11,539 nt of DNA from Candidatus Nomurabacteria bacterium (GCA_943356425.1 CALRFE010000020.1:1-11539); one strand, 5' to 3'. Positions 1 to 6,001 are shown, counted from the first letter of the stretch. Program-made: numbers and translations. The notes: a model not told the origin generated them from the sequence alone.

Positions 1-651
1 CGCATACATCTTTTCTCCACGGAGTCCGTCAACAACTGCGATCGAAGCTTCTTTCCCGATAATATATTCTTCTGCTAAGATGTCGCCAGATTCTTTGGAC
101 AATTTTTCAAGTGCTGGTAATAATTCGCCACGCGTGCGCACGATCGTCACACCAAGCGACGAACCACCAGTAAGTGGTTTCAAGATCCACGGCGGAGAGA
201 ACGCGAGAAATATTTTTTGTGCAGCTTCTTTGAGATACACTGCTTTGTCTTGGTCAGCGTGGTTTCGGAAATCTTCGATGACAATATCTTGTGCGACTTT
301 CAATCCTGCATTTTTTGCATGCATCTTTGACATTTTTTTATTCATTCCCATAGCAGAAGCAAGCGGTGAGGAACCGATATATGGAACTTTGAGGTTTTCA
401 AGAATTGTTTGGAGCTTGCCGTCTTCACCGTACGCACCATGCAATGCGTTAAAAAACATATCGATATGCAGTGGCAATTCATGCACGGCGATCGGCACGC
501 CATAGAGATGCCAAATGCCATTTTGGTCAATGAAAACACCGACCGCTTTTATATGGGAATGATTTGCAAGCGCTTTTAAAACACGTTCCCCACTTTGTTT
601 GGAGATCGCGTGCTCATTTGATGGACCGCCGTAAATGATGCCGAGACGCAT
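1..651 (-). CDS. ddl: D-alanine--D-alanine ligase, N-terminal 217 residues (partial)
   Basis: An ATP-grasp enzyme of the cytoplasm that joins two D-alanines for the peptidoglycan stem peptide. The frame is open from ATG at 651 to the window edge, with no stop, so the C-terminal third is missing only because the window ends. Family motifs appear in order: GGPSNEHAIS near the N terminus (usual form GGxSxEHxIS), HGAYGEDG, KPLTGGSSLGVT (ATP-binding loop) and EEYIIGKE. The start matches the usual family start directly before the RLGIIYGG strand. I see no Shine-Dalgarno sequence; the leader holds a direct repeat (656-686). uvrC ends 77 nt upstream on the same strand, and a candidate promoter lies in the gap, so ddl may be transcribed on its own. 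Identification is firm from the motifs; substrate specificity (D-Ala versus D-Lac or D-Ser) cannot be judged from this half. Confidence 0.95.
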   Translation of the reverse strand, partial: MRLGIIYGGPSNEHAISKQSGERVLKALANHSHIKAVGVFIDQNGIWHLYGVPIAVHELPLHIDMFFNALHGAYGEDGKLQTILENLKVPYIGSSPLASAMGMNKKMSKMHAKNAGLKVAQDIVIEDFRNHADQDKAVYLKEAAQKIFLAFSPPWILKPLTGGSSLGVTIVRTRGELLPALEKLSKESGDILAEEYIIGKEASIAVVDGLRGEKMYA

Positions 652-655
652 AAAC

Positions 656-686
656 TAGTAAGTAGAAAATAGTTAGTAGTAAGTAG
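656..686. repeat. 10-bp direct repeat in the ddl leader
   Basis: TAGTAAGTAG occurs at 656-665 and 677-686 on the plus strand (CTACTTACTA on the transcribed strand), separated by 11 nt made of similar TAG/TTAG units. It lies within the likely 5' untranslated region of ddl. It resembles the low-complexity tracts found inside uvrC and may be the same kind of small insertion. Confidence 0.6.
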
Positions 687-695
687 GACAAATAC

Positions 696-723
696 ATTGT
701 AACAAATTGAGGGCGGACAACAA
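696..723 (-). promoter_or_regulatory. candidate promoter for ddl
   Basis: On the minus strand TTGTTG (718-723) is followed after 16 nt by TACAAT (696-701). The -10 box is good and the -35 box fair. It would give a leader of roughly 38 nt before the ddl start. Confidence 0.45.
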
Positions 724-728
724 CAAAG

Positions 729-2057
729 CTAGGACGGGAGAAAACTTTTGGAACGTTTCTTTTTGTGGAACGTTATTGCAAAGCGATGCGCTTCGAAGTT
801 TGCAAGAAGAATTGCTTGCTTGTGCGTTTTTGTAAATGTATCGTCACCCAAAATTTCTCGCGCTTTGTGGTGATCGTCTTTGACGACTGACACAACTGGA
901 ATATCGAGCTGATAGCGTGCGAGGATCCGCTCGGCAACACGCTTCTGTGCTTCCCCACCATCGGTGACGACGAGATCCGGCATTCCCCATTCCGTATGGC
1001 GAAAACGACGTGAGAGTATCTCTTCAAGGGCACCGGTGTCATTGGAATTGGTTTGCGTACGAATAATAAATTTTCGATATTCTTGATTTGCTTTTTCTCC
1101 ATTTGAAATGACCGTCATGACGCCCACCATATTTTTACCGGACATGTGAGCGATGTCGTAGGCCTCTACACGATAGGTTTTAGTTGATAGGTTATAGTTT
1201 TTAGCTTCATTCGTAAGAAGGGACACGTCGTTGATGTGCTGGAGTGCGAAGATCTGGTTTCGGATCGCGGCCGCACGTTCAAATTCTTTTTGAGCGGCCG
1301 CTTGCTTCATGTCTTTTTTCAGACTGACGATAATCTGTTTTTTCTTTCCTTGGAAAAATAAATTGAGGTTGCGAATATTTTTTCTATACAAATCTGCACC
1401 ACCCCGGCTTGCAGCCACCCCTCCTTTAAAAGGAGGGGGTTGGGGGGTGGTGATTTCAGGAGTCAGTCCGATCTGCTTATAAAATTCATAATTATCTTTT
1501 TTTGCGGACTGTGTATCTATGTACGGAAAAATACGACGAACGATCTTCATAGCTTCGCGGAGCTGATTCCCATTTGTAAACGGCCCGTACACGGTTTGGT
1601 ATTTTCTTTGTTCCTTTTTTGAGATTTTGGATTTGTTTAGAATTTCGGTTTTAGAATTTAGAATTTTTAACTCAAGATCTTTGCCACGAACAAGTAATAA
1701 TTTCGGAAGTTTCTCTTTAGTTATCGCAACATAGAGAAAACTTTTATCGTCCTTTTCTTTGGTGTTGTAATGTGGCTGATGTTTTTTGATGAGCGCGGCT
1801 TCAAGAATAAGTGCTTCAAGAACGCTATCAGTTTCTTGACACGAGACCGTTGTTGCCTTAAAAACCATATCGACAATGAGCGGTCCGCGTGTTGCGATCA
1901 GGTCTTTCGAAAAGTAGCTCTTCACACGATCGCGAAGCGATGTTGCCTTGCCGATGTATAGTATATTTCCTCCTTTTTTGAAAAAATAAACACCTGGTTT
2001 TGTTGGTAGATCCAATTTTTTGAGCATTGAAGCTTTCATATCTATGCATACTAACAT
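729..2057 (-). CDS. uvrC: UvrABC excinuclease subunit C, shortened form
   Basis: UvrC makes both incisions around a DNA lesion once UvrB has been loaded. The 442 residues show the GIY-YIG nuclease at about 17-100 (PGVYFF, ILYIGKATSLRDRV), a UVR helix pair for UvrB contact at about 245-275, and the RNase H-like nuclease at about 295-435 with candidate acidic and His residues D301 (YDIAH), D366 (TDGG) and H424 (EAHRFAIT). Typical UvrC is near 600 residues. This one stops right after KKKRSKS, so the tandem helix-hairpin-helix domain is absent. The segment that in many UvrC proteins carries four cysteines reads YKQIGLTPEI and has none. Three insertions are described separately. I took ATG 2057; M7 (2039) and M11 (2027) are possible, since the conserved part starts near residue 12. 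A TATAGT -10 box lies at 2095-2100, 38 nt upstream, with no clear -35. Confidence 0.95.
   Translation of the reverse strand: MLVCIDMKASMLKKLDLPTKPGVYFFKKGGNILYIGKATSLRDRVKSYFSKDLIATRGPLIVDMVFKATTVSCQETDSVLEALILEAALIKKHQPHYNTKEKDDKSFLYVAITKEKLPKLLLVRGKDLELKILNSKTEILNKSKISKKEQRKYQTVYGPFTNGNQLREAMKIVRRIFPYIDTQSAKKDNYEFYKQIGLTPEITTPQPPPFKGGVAASRGGADLYRKNIRNLNLFFQGKKKQIIVSLKKDMKQAAAQKEFERAAAIRNQIFALQHINDVSLLTNEAKNYNLSTKTYRVEAYDIAHMSGKNMVGVMTVISNGEKANQEYRKFIIRTQTNSNDTGALEEILSRRFRHTEWGMPDLVVTDGGEAQKRVAERILARYQLDIPVVSVVKDDHHKAREILGDDTFTKTHKQAILLANFEAHRFAITFHKKKRSKSFLPS
1170..1202 (-). repeat. A/T-rich low-complexity insertion in uvrC
   Basis: On the plus strand this reads as TAG/TTAG-type units (GGTTTTAGTTGATAGG and following). 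It encodes about KNYNLSTKTYR (residues 286-296), placed directly before the conserved strand VEAYDIAH that opens the RNase H-like domain. Other UvrC proteins have unrelated linker sequence here. Boundaries are approximate. Confidence 0.4.
1397..1452. repeat. palindromic element inserted in frame in uvrC
   Basis: A 56-bp element bounded by 9-bp inverted repeats, CACCACCCC (1397-1405) and GGGGTGGTG (1444-1452). Inside is a 10-bp palindrome, CCCCTCCTTT (1418-1427) and AAAGGAGGGG (1429-1438), around one central A. It encodes UvrC residues about 202-221, Pro/Gly-rich and unlike the rest of the protein (PQPPPFKGG, ASRGG). It keeps the frame. The symmetry and the location in a variable linker point to a small dispersed palindromic repeat tolerated inside a gene. 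Its copy number elsewhere cannot be seen here. Confidence 0.75.
1614..1667 (-). repeat. A/T-rich low-complexity insertion in uvrC
   Basis: The plus strand repeats TTTAGAATTT-like units (TTTAGAATTTCGG, then TTTTAGAATTTAGAATTTTT). It encodes the lysine/asparagine-rich stretch LKILNSKTEILNKSKISKK (about residues 130-148) just before the conserved KYQTVYGPF motif. Boundaries are approximate. Confidence 0.4.
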
Positions 2058-2068
2058 ATCTCAATCGT

Positions 2069-2099
2069 TTGACTTACTAAAGAAAGCGAGTCATACTAT
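2069..2099 (+). promoter_or_regulatory. weak candidate promoter, plus strand
   Basis: TTGACT (2069-2074) and TACTAT (2094-2099) with a 19-nt spacer, longer than ideal. It points toward the ORF starting at 2127. The same A/T-rich patch contains the minus-strand TATAGT that may serve uvrC, so the two could be divergent promoters. Confidence 0.3.
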
Positions 2100-2126
2100 A
2101 TACAAATTAAAACCACCTACTACCAT

Positions 2127-2411
2127 ATGCTATTGTTGCCCTCCCTTCTCATCACTTTGTTCCTTACAATCGTTTTCGCGCTCCTCTTCAAAAGAATATT
2201 CAGACGGCCACTTCCACTGCTATTTCGAAATGTGATCATTGTACTGATTTTCATCATCATTCCACTCAAATGGATCATGTTCGCAAATACTGTTCGCGCT
2301 GTCACCACTTTGAAATTTTTTGCAATGACCATAGTAAATTATGGAGAACGCGCAGCAATATACTGCACAGACATCTGCCACAAGGTGCAAATATTGATCC
2401 AAGCTTGCTGA
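2127..2411 (+). CDS. possible small two-helix membrane protein (doubtful)
   Basis: The 594 nt between uvrC and uvrA hold no recognisable gene. This is the most plausible reading of the left part. The 94-residue product begins with two very hydrophobic stretches (about 2-20 and 36-54) flanking a positively charged turn (KRIFRR), the pattern of a helical hairpin with its loop in the cytoplasm. The C-terminal 40 residues are polar with several cysteines. Support: a candidate promoter 28 nt upstream and a clear terminator (2433-2473) just after the stop. Against: no Shine-Dalgarno, no family recognised, and all three plus-strand frames are largely open here. A second frame, open from 2111 to 2533 with its only ATG at 2270, reads a Cys/His-rich protein (CSRCHHFEIFCNDH), but it runs through the terminator. 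A one-base frameshift near 2270 would join the membrane part to the Cys/His part. Confidence 0.3.
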   Translation: MLLLPSLLITLFLTIVFALLFKRIFRRPLPLLFRNVIIVLIFIIIPLKWIMFANTVRAVTTLKFFAMTIVNYGERAAIYCTDICHKVQILIQAC

Positions 2412-2432
2412 GAAAACCGAAGACAAAGAAAC

Positions 2433-2473
2433 AAAAAAAAGATGCTCCCTTTCATGGCGGCATCTTTTTTTTT
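2433..2473 (+). terminator. rho-independent terminator
   Basis: A run of A then GATGC (2441-2445) pairs with GCATC (2460-2464) and the following nine T. The stem is up to 13 bp with a 14-nt loop. It works best on the plus strand, although the A/T flanks are symmetric. Its T tract runs directly into the -35 box of the next promoter. Confidence 0.75.
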
Positions 2474-2500
2474 GACAATGTAGACATAATAGATTATAGT
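2472..2500 (+). promoter_or_regulatory. strong sigma70-type promoter of an orphan mini unit
   Basis: TTGACA (2472-2477), a 17-nt spacer, and TATAGT (2495-2500). This is a consensus -35, ideal spacing, and a -10 box with four of six bases matching TATAAT. Transcription should start near 2507. The only thing before the terminator at 2625 is a 23-codon ORF. Confidence 0.75.
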
Positions 2501-2529
2501 GCTCAAAAATCAAAACACTTTACACCATC

Positions 2530-2601
2530 ATGAAAACATCTACACCTACGATCAGTACAAAAGAAACTGAACCAATCAATGTCATCGTCATCTGGCCATG
2601 A
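2530..2601 (+). CDS. possible 23-residue peptide in the orphan mini unit
   Basis: ATG at 2530 and TGA at 2599-2601 lie between a strong promoter and a terminator. The product starts MKTSTPTISTKE and ends NVIVIWP: a Ser/Thr-rich polar half and a short hydrophobic tail. There is no Shine-Dalgarno, but other genes here lack one too, and the gap from -10 to ATG (30 nt) resembles theirs. The RNA (about 145 nt) may instead be a non-coding small RNA, with the ORF there by chance. No family is recognised. Confidence 0.35.
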   Translation: MKTSTPTISTKETEPINVIVIWP

Positions 2602-2624
2602 ACTGAGCAGAAAATTAAAATGAG

Positions 2625-2656
2625 AAATCCTCCCACGTTGGCGAGGATTTTTTATT
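2625..2656. terminator. terminator between the mini unit and uvrA
   Basis: AAATCCTC (2625-2632) pairs perfectly with GAGGATTT (2643-2650). On the plus strand it is followed by TTTTTTATTTT, which makes it a strong terminator for the mini unit. On the minus strand it begins right after the uvrA stop codon and is followed by a weaker CTCATTTTAATTTT, so it probably also ends uvrA. Confidence 0.75.
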
Positions 2657-5243
2657 TTCGTAAAACTTTCTTTAAATACTTACCAGTATGACTCCGTGGA
2701 TCATTAGCGATTTCCTCCGGTGTGCCTTTTGCGACAATTTCGCCGCCGCCGACTCCGCCTTCAGGACCGATATCGATGATATAATCAGCGCATTTGATGA
2801 TGTCCATATTGTGCTCGATCAAGACAACGGTATTCCCTTTTACGATCAACTTGTTCAAAACTTCCAAAAGCTTTGCCACGTCATCATAGTGGAGTCCGAC
2901 GGTCGGTTCGTCCAAAAGATAAATCGTCTTTTCAAGATGTGGACGATAGAGTTCTGATGCGATTTTTACGCGCTGCGCTTCACCGCCTGAGAGCGTCGTC
3001 GCAGATTGTCCGAGTTTGATATATCCGAGTCCCACATCAAGTAATGTTTCCATACGATCCGAAATTGCTGGAATATCTTTAAAGAACACAGCCGCGTCTT
3101 CGACGGTCATCTGAAGCACTTCATAAATATTTTGTTTTTTGAATTTTACCGTGAGCGTCTCCTTATCAAAGCGTTTGCCATTACAAACATCGCAGGTTAC
3201 GTACACCGTCGGCAAAAAGTGCATTTCGACAGCGATCTCCCCATTTCCTTCGCACGCTTCACAGCGTCCACCTTTGACGTTAAATGAAAAACGATTTGCT
3301 TTCCAACCACGGAAACGTGCCTCTTCAGTCTCAGCAAAAAGTTCGCGAATAAATGTAAACGCACCAGTATACGTCGCAATGTTTGAGCGCGGCGTGCGAC
3401 CGATCGGCGATTGATCAATTAAAATAGCACGCGCAACATATTCCGTACCAGTAAAACTCGCGCAATTAAATGTTTGTGCGGTGCGATATTTTCGTTCAAG
3501 ACGACCTTGGAGATTTTTGTGAAGAATTTCGTACATGAATGAACTCTTTCCCGAACCGGAAACTCCCGTGATCGCGACCATTTTACCGAGCGGAACTTCA
3601 ACATTCATGTTTTTGATATTAAATACTTTTCCGCCGACGATCTTTATCGCACCTTTATCCTGTTCGCGACGTTTGTCAGGAATTTCAATTTTTGCTTCAC
3701 CACGCAAATATGCGAGAGTCCTTGATTTTGATGGATTTGTCTTTGCATCGAGCAATTTTGGTAGCCAATCTGAAACAAGCACTTCTCCGCCATGTACTCC
3801 GGCCTTCGGACCGATATCAACAATATAGTCAGATGCAAAAATCGTATCTTCATCGTGCTCAACAATGAGAATGGTGTTGCCGAGGTCGCGCAAATTTTCA
3901 AGCGTGCGGATAAGGCGCTCGTTGTCACGTTGATGAAGTCCGATGGTCGGCTCGTCGAGCACATAGGTCGCACCGACAAGACGTGAGCCGAGCTGTGATG
4001 CAAGACGAATACGCTGCGCTTCACCGCCTGAGAGCGTATTGGCGCGACGATCAAGGGACAAGTACTCGAGCCCGACGTTCAACAAAAATTCCAATCGTGC
4101 TTCGACTTCTTTGATGACAACTTTTGAAATTTCCTTTTCCTGCGCGGAAAGTTTTATGTCGACAAAAAAATCAGCGGCTTGTTCCACCGACGAAGATGTC
4201 AGGTCGACGATATTTGTTTTCTTTCCACCGATGTAGACATGGAGCGCTTCACGGCGAAGGCGCTTGCCTTGGCAATCATCGCAGGGTTCTGTGCCGAGAA
4301 AATATTTTGTACCGAGACCATTACAGGTAGGACATGCGCCGTACGGCGAATTGAACGAGAAAAGACGTGGTTCGATTTCAGGAAAGGAGAATCCATCATT
4401 GGGACATGCGAATTTTGCAGAAAGCAGAAATTCTTCGTTGTGCACGCGAATAACGACAAGTCCTTCAGATTCAAGAAGTGCGCGCTCAACTGATTCTGCT
4501 AATCGTGCACGGCTTCCCTCTTTATCATCTTTGAATTCATGTACAGCAAATGCATCAACAAGAATGTCGATGTTATGCGCCTTGTTTTTCGAAAGCTCAA
4601 CGCGATCACGAAGATTTTTCATTGCGCCATCAAGACGGATCTGTGAGAATCCTTTCCCGAGAAGATCGTAGAGCAATTGATAGTACTCACCTTTTCGTCC
4701 ACGAATGATCGGGGAGAAAATTTCGATCTGGAGCTCGTTCCACTGGACACCCATGACCGATTTCTTTCCGGCAGTGCCTTTCGAAAGCGTTGCGACTTTG
4801 TCGAGAATAAAACCGATAATTTCTTCATTGGAGAGTTTTTTAATTTCTTCCCCACATTCCGGGCAATGCGGACGACCGATACGCGCATAGAGCACGCGGA
4901 GGTAGTCATAAATCTCAGTGATTGTCGCAACAGTTGAGCGCGGATTGTTTGAACGAGATTTTTGATCGATCGAAATCGCTGGCGAAAGACCACTGATCTC
5001 ATCAACGTCAGGTTTTGGCATTTGATTTAAGAATTGTCGCGCATATGCGGAAAGGGATTCAACGTAGCGGCGCTGACCTTCGGCAAAGATCGTATCGAAT
5101 GCAAGTGAGCTTTTCCCTGATCCTGACATCCCCGTGATGACGGTCATTTTGTTGCGTGGCATTTCAACTGAAATATTTTTCAGATTGTGGGTCCGAGCTC
5201 CTCGGACAATAATTTTTTCATTTTTGTCTAGATCTTTTTTCAT
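2652..5243 (-). CDS. uvrA: UvrABC excinuclease subunit A, lacking the insertion domain
   Basis: UvrA is the DNA-damage-sensing ABC ATPase that loads UvrB in nucleotide excision repair. The 863 residues contain a first ATPase with Walker A (GMSGSGKSS), the UvrB-binding region (SPIIRGRKGEYYQLLYDL), a first signature (LSGGEAQRIRLASQ) and DEPTIGLH, then a second Walker A (GVSGSGKSS), a complete C-x2-C...C-x2-C zinc module (GRCEACEGNG, TCDVCNGK), a second signature and DEPTVGLH. The usual length is about 940. The shortfall sits between C304-PTC (then NGLG) and C321-DDC (then QGKRLRRE): 13 residues replace the roughly 100-residue insertion domain. The first zinc motif also reads CPND at 280-283 where many UvrA have CPxC. 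I chose ATG 5243 because GTGGAGA lies about 9 nt upstream and it matches the family start; the frame extends upstream to a GTG at 5300. The stop is followed at once by a terminator. Confidence 0.97.
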   Translation of the reverse strand: MKKDLDKNEKIIVRGARTHNLKNISVEMPRNKMTVITGMSGSGKSSLAFDTIFAEGQRRYVESLSAYARQFLNQMPKPDVDEISGLSPAISIDQKSRSNNPRSTVATITEIYDYLRVLYARIGRPHCPECGEEIKKLSNEEIIGFILDKVATLSKGTAGKKSVMGVQWNELQIEIFSPIIRGRKGEYYQLLYDLLGKGFSQIRLDGAMKNLRDRVELSKNKAHNIDILVDAFAVHEFKDDKEGSRARLAESVERALLESEGLVVIRVHNEEFLLSAKFACPNDGFSFPEIEPRLFSFNSPYGACPTCNGLGTKYFLGTEPCDDCQGKRLRREALHVYIGGKKTNIVDLTSSSVEQAADFFVDIKLSAQEKEISKVVIKEVEARLEFLLNVGLEYLSLDRRANTLSGGEAQRIRLASQLGSRLVGATYVLDEPTIGLHQRDNERLIRTLENLRDLGNTILIVEHDEDTIFASDYIVDIGPKAGVHGGEVLVSDWLPKLLDAKTNPSKSRTLAYLRGEAKIEIPDKRREQDKGAIKIVGGKVFNIKNMNVEVPLGKMVAITGVSGSGKSSFMYEILHKNLQGRLERKYRTAQTFNCASFTGTEYVARAILIDQSPIGRTPRSNIATYTGAFTFIRELFAETEEARFRGWKANRFSFNVKGGRCEACEGNGEIAVEMHFLPTVYVTCDVCNGKRFDKETLTVKFKKQNIYEVLQMTVEDAAVFFKDIPAISDRMETLLDVGLGYIKLGQSATTLSGGEAQRVKIASELYRPHLEKTIYLLDEPTVGLHYDDVAKLLEVLNKLIVKGNTVVLIEHNMDIIKCADYIIDIGPEGGVGGGEIVAKGTPEEIANDPRSHTGKYLKKVLRK

Positions 5244-5368
5244 ATAATTAATTCTCCACGTCTCGCCCCGTTGGAAGTGCGAGCGCATTCGGTGAAGCAC
5301 CTTCCTATGGGGTTGGTCCGGGCACCTTTGACTATTATTTTTTCCTGGTCTTTATCAAGTTTTGGCAT
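5240..5368 (-). CDS. upstream ORF of uvrA: diverged uvrA head fused to the shared repeat
   Basis: This is a 42-codon ORF. Its first 18 residues, MPKLDKDQEKIIVKGART, match the first 18 of UvrA, MKKDLDKNEKIIVRGART (11 of 18 identical by hand; about 65% at DNA level, with many differences at third codon positions). The match stops abruptly after ART. The reading frame then enters the 57-bp repeat, giving PIGRCFTECARTSNGARRG, and ends GELII. Its TGA overlaps the uvrA ATG as ATGA, so translation could be coupled. The uvrA promoter lies about 63 nt upstream of this ATG, so the ORF should be in the uvrA transcript. It may be a true leader peptide or simply the scar of an insertion or gene replacement. 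Whether it is translated is unknown. Confidence 0.6.
   Translation of the reverse strand: MPKLDKDQEKIIVKGARTNPIGRCFTECARTSNGARRGELII
5256..5312. repeat. 57-bp leader repeat, copy 1 (before uvrA)
   Basis: It matches 9132-9188 at 55 of 57 positions. In the transcribed direction it can fold as stem A: GGAA-bulge-GTGC (5305-5297) with GCACTTCC (5280-5273). An alternative stem B pairs CTCGC (5283-5279) with GCGAG (5266-5262). Both stems use bases 5279-5280, so they exclude each other. One of the two differences between copies (5301) falls on the bulged base of stem A, leaving the stem intact. The gene-proximal end (ACGTGG) forms part of the uvrA ribosome binding site. Confidence 0.9.
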
Positions 5369-5437
5369 ATGATTTTACAAACAGAAACGCACCCCACACA
5401 TGAGATAGAGGGTGTATAGCTATTTAATTATGGAGAT

Positions 5438-5465
5438 AGTATAACATATTACAGAATATTGACAA
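5438..5465 (-). promoter_or_regulatory. uvrA promoter
   Basis: On the minus strand TTGTCA (5460-5465) is followed after 16 nt by TATACT (5438-5443). The predicted start is near 5431, giving a leader of about 63 nt before the upstream ORF and about 188 nt before uvrA. Its -35 box overlaps that of the divergent promoter at 5459-5487. Confidence 0.65.
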
Positions 5466-5487
5466 AAGACTTTTTAAGATGTAGAAT
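5459..5487 (+). promoter_or_regulatory. promoter of the 5525-6417 operon
   Basis: TTGACA (5459-5464), a 17-nt spacer and TAGAAT (5482-5487). The predicted start near 5494 gives a leader of about 31 nt without a Shine-Dalgarno. The -35 box shares five bases with the opposing uvrA -35 box, so the two polymerases should compete. Confidence 0.7.
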
Positions 5488-5524
5488 TGTTTAAAATTTC
5501 ACAAACACCTTAAAAATAAACCCA

Positions 5525-6001
5525 ATGGAAATAATCACTGACCCCACCACCTTGGCCTGGATAGGAATAATCGGCTGCGCACTACTTGTCTGTTATTTCT
5601 TGATCAGATCTTTGAAAAAAGAAGAAAAAGAGACCAAAAAGACAGAAGACAGAACTGAAGCACGACGAAAAGAAAGAAATTTAATCGACCAGCGCGTCAC
5701 CGAAGAAGAGCATCGGATCTTTTTTGAAAAAGGAAATGAAGCGATGACAATAATGGACATCGAGAGCGTACTCGCATACCTCATCAAGACCAAACTGTAC
5801 AGCGAGAATATCGACAAGGATCTTCCGCTCAATGAGCTCTATTACGACCGGCTCGATTATTTCGAATTCACTTTGGCACTTGAAGACTTTTTTGGTATAG
5901 CGATATCAGATACTATCGCAGATGCATTAGAACAAAAAAGTTTCAATGAGATAGCTAAAGAAATTTCAGAACTCAAACCAAAAAACCGAATCGCACAATG
6001 A
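5525..6001 (+). CDS. membrane-anchored acyl-carrier-like protein without the carrier serine
   Basis: A 158-residue protein with one N-terminal transmembrane helix (about 10-27), a highly charged Lys/Glu/Arg linker likely to be helical or coiled-coil (about 30-65), and a C-terminal domain (about 74-150) that looks like an acyl carrier protein fold. The best match is YDRLDYFEFTLALEDFFG followed by IAISDTIADAL, which parallels the family pattern DSLDxVELxxALEExFxIxIPDxxA. The serine that carries phosphopantetheine in true carriers is replaced by Arg109 (DRLD, 108-111), so it should not hold an acyl group. It may instead be a protein-interaction or scaffold domain at the membrane. Start: the first ATG, 38 nt after a good promoter; no Shine-Dalgarno. 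Its stop overlaps the next gene's start by ATGA. The fold assignment is by eye and needs a profile search. Confidence 0.7.
   Translation: MEIITDPTTLAWIGIIGCALLVCYFLIRSLKKEEKETKKTEDRTEARRKERNLIDQRVTEEEHRIFFEKGNEAMTIMDIESVLAYLIKTKLYSENIDKDLPLNELYYDRLDYFEFTLALEDFFGIAISDTIADALEQKSFNEIAKEISELKPKNRIAQ

Noticed and set aside
80..505. A 141-codon plus-strand ORF at the left end
   Set aside because: The minus strand encodes Ddl with all its motifs through this stretch.
2220..2513. A minus-strand Cys/His-rich ORF of 97 codons between uvrA and uvrC
   Set aside because: It starts within the orphan promoter region, crosses a terminator hairpin and has no promoter of its own.
2971..4037. A 26-nt exact direct repeat (2971-2996 and 4012-4037)
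   Set aside because: Both copies encode the ABC signature LSGGEAQR of the two ATPase halves of UvrA, so the repeat reflects the protein's internal duplication.
4264..4671. A 135-codon plus-strand ORF inside uvrA
   Set aside because: It is antisense to conserved UvrA sequence and has no independent support.
5244..5300. uvrA starting at GTG 5300, giving an 882-residue protein
   Set aside because: The extra 19 residues are encoded by the 57-bp repeat out of its own frame and match nothing in UvrA. ATG 5243 has a good ribosome binding site and the family start.
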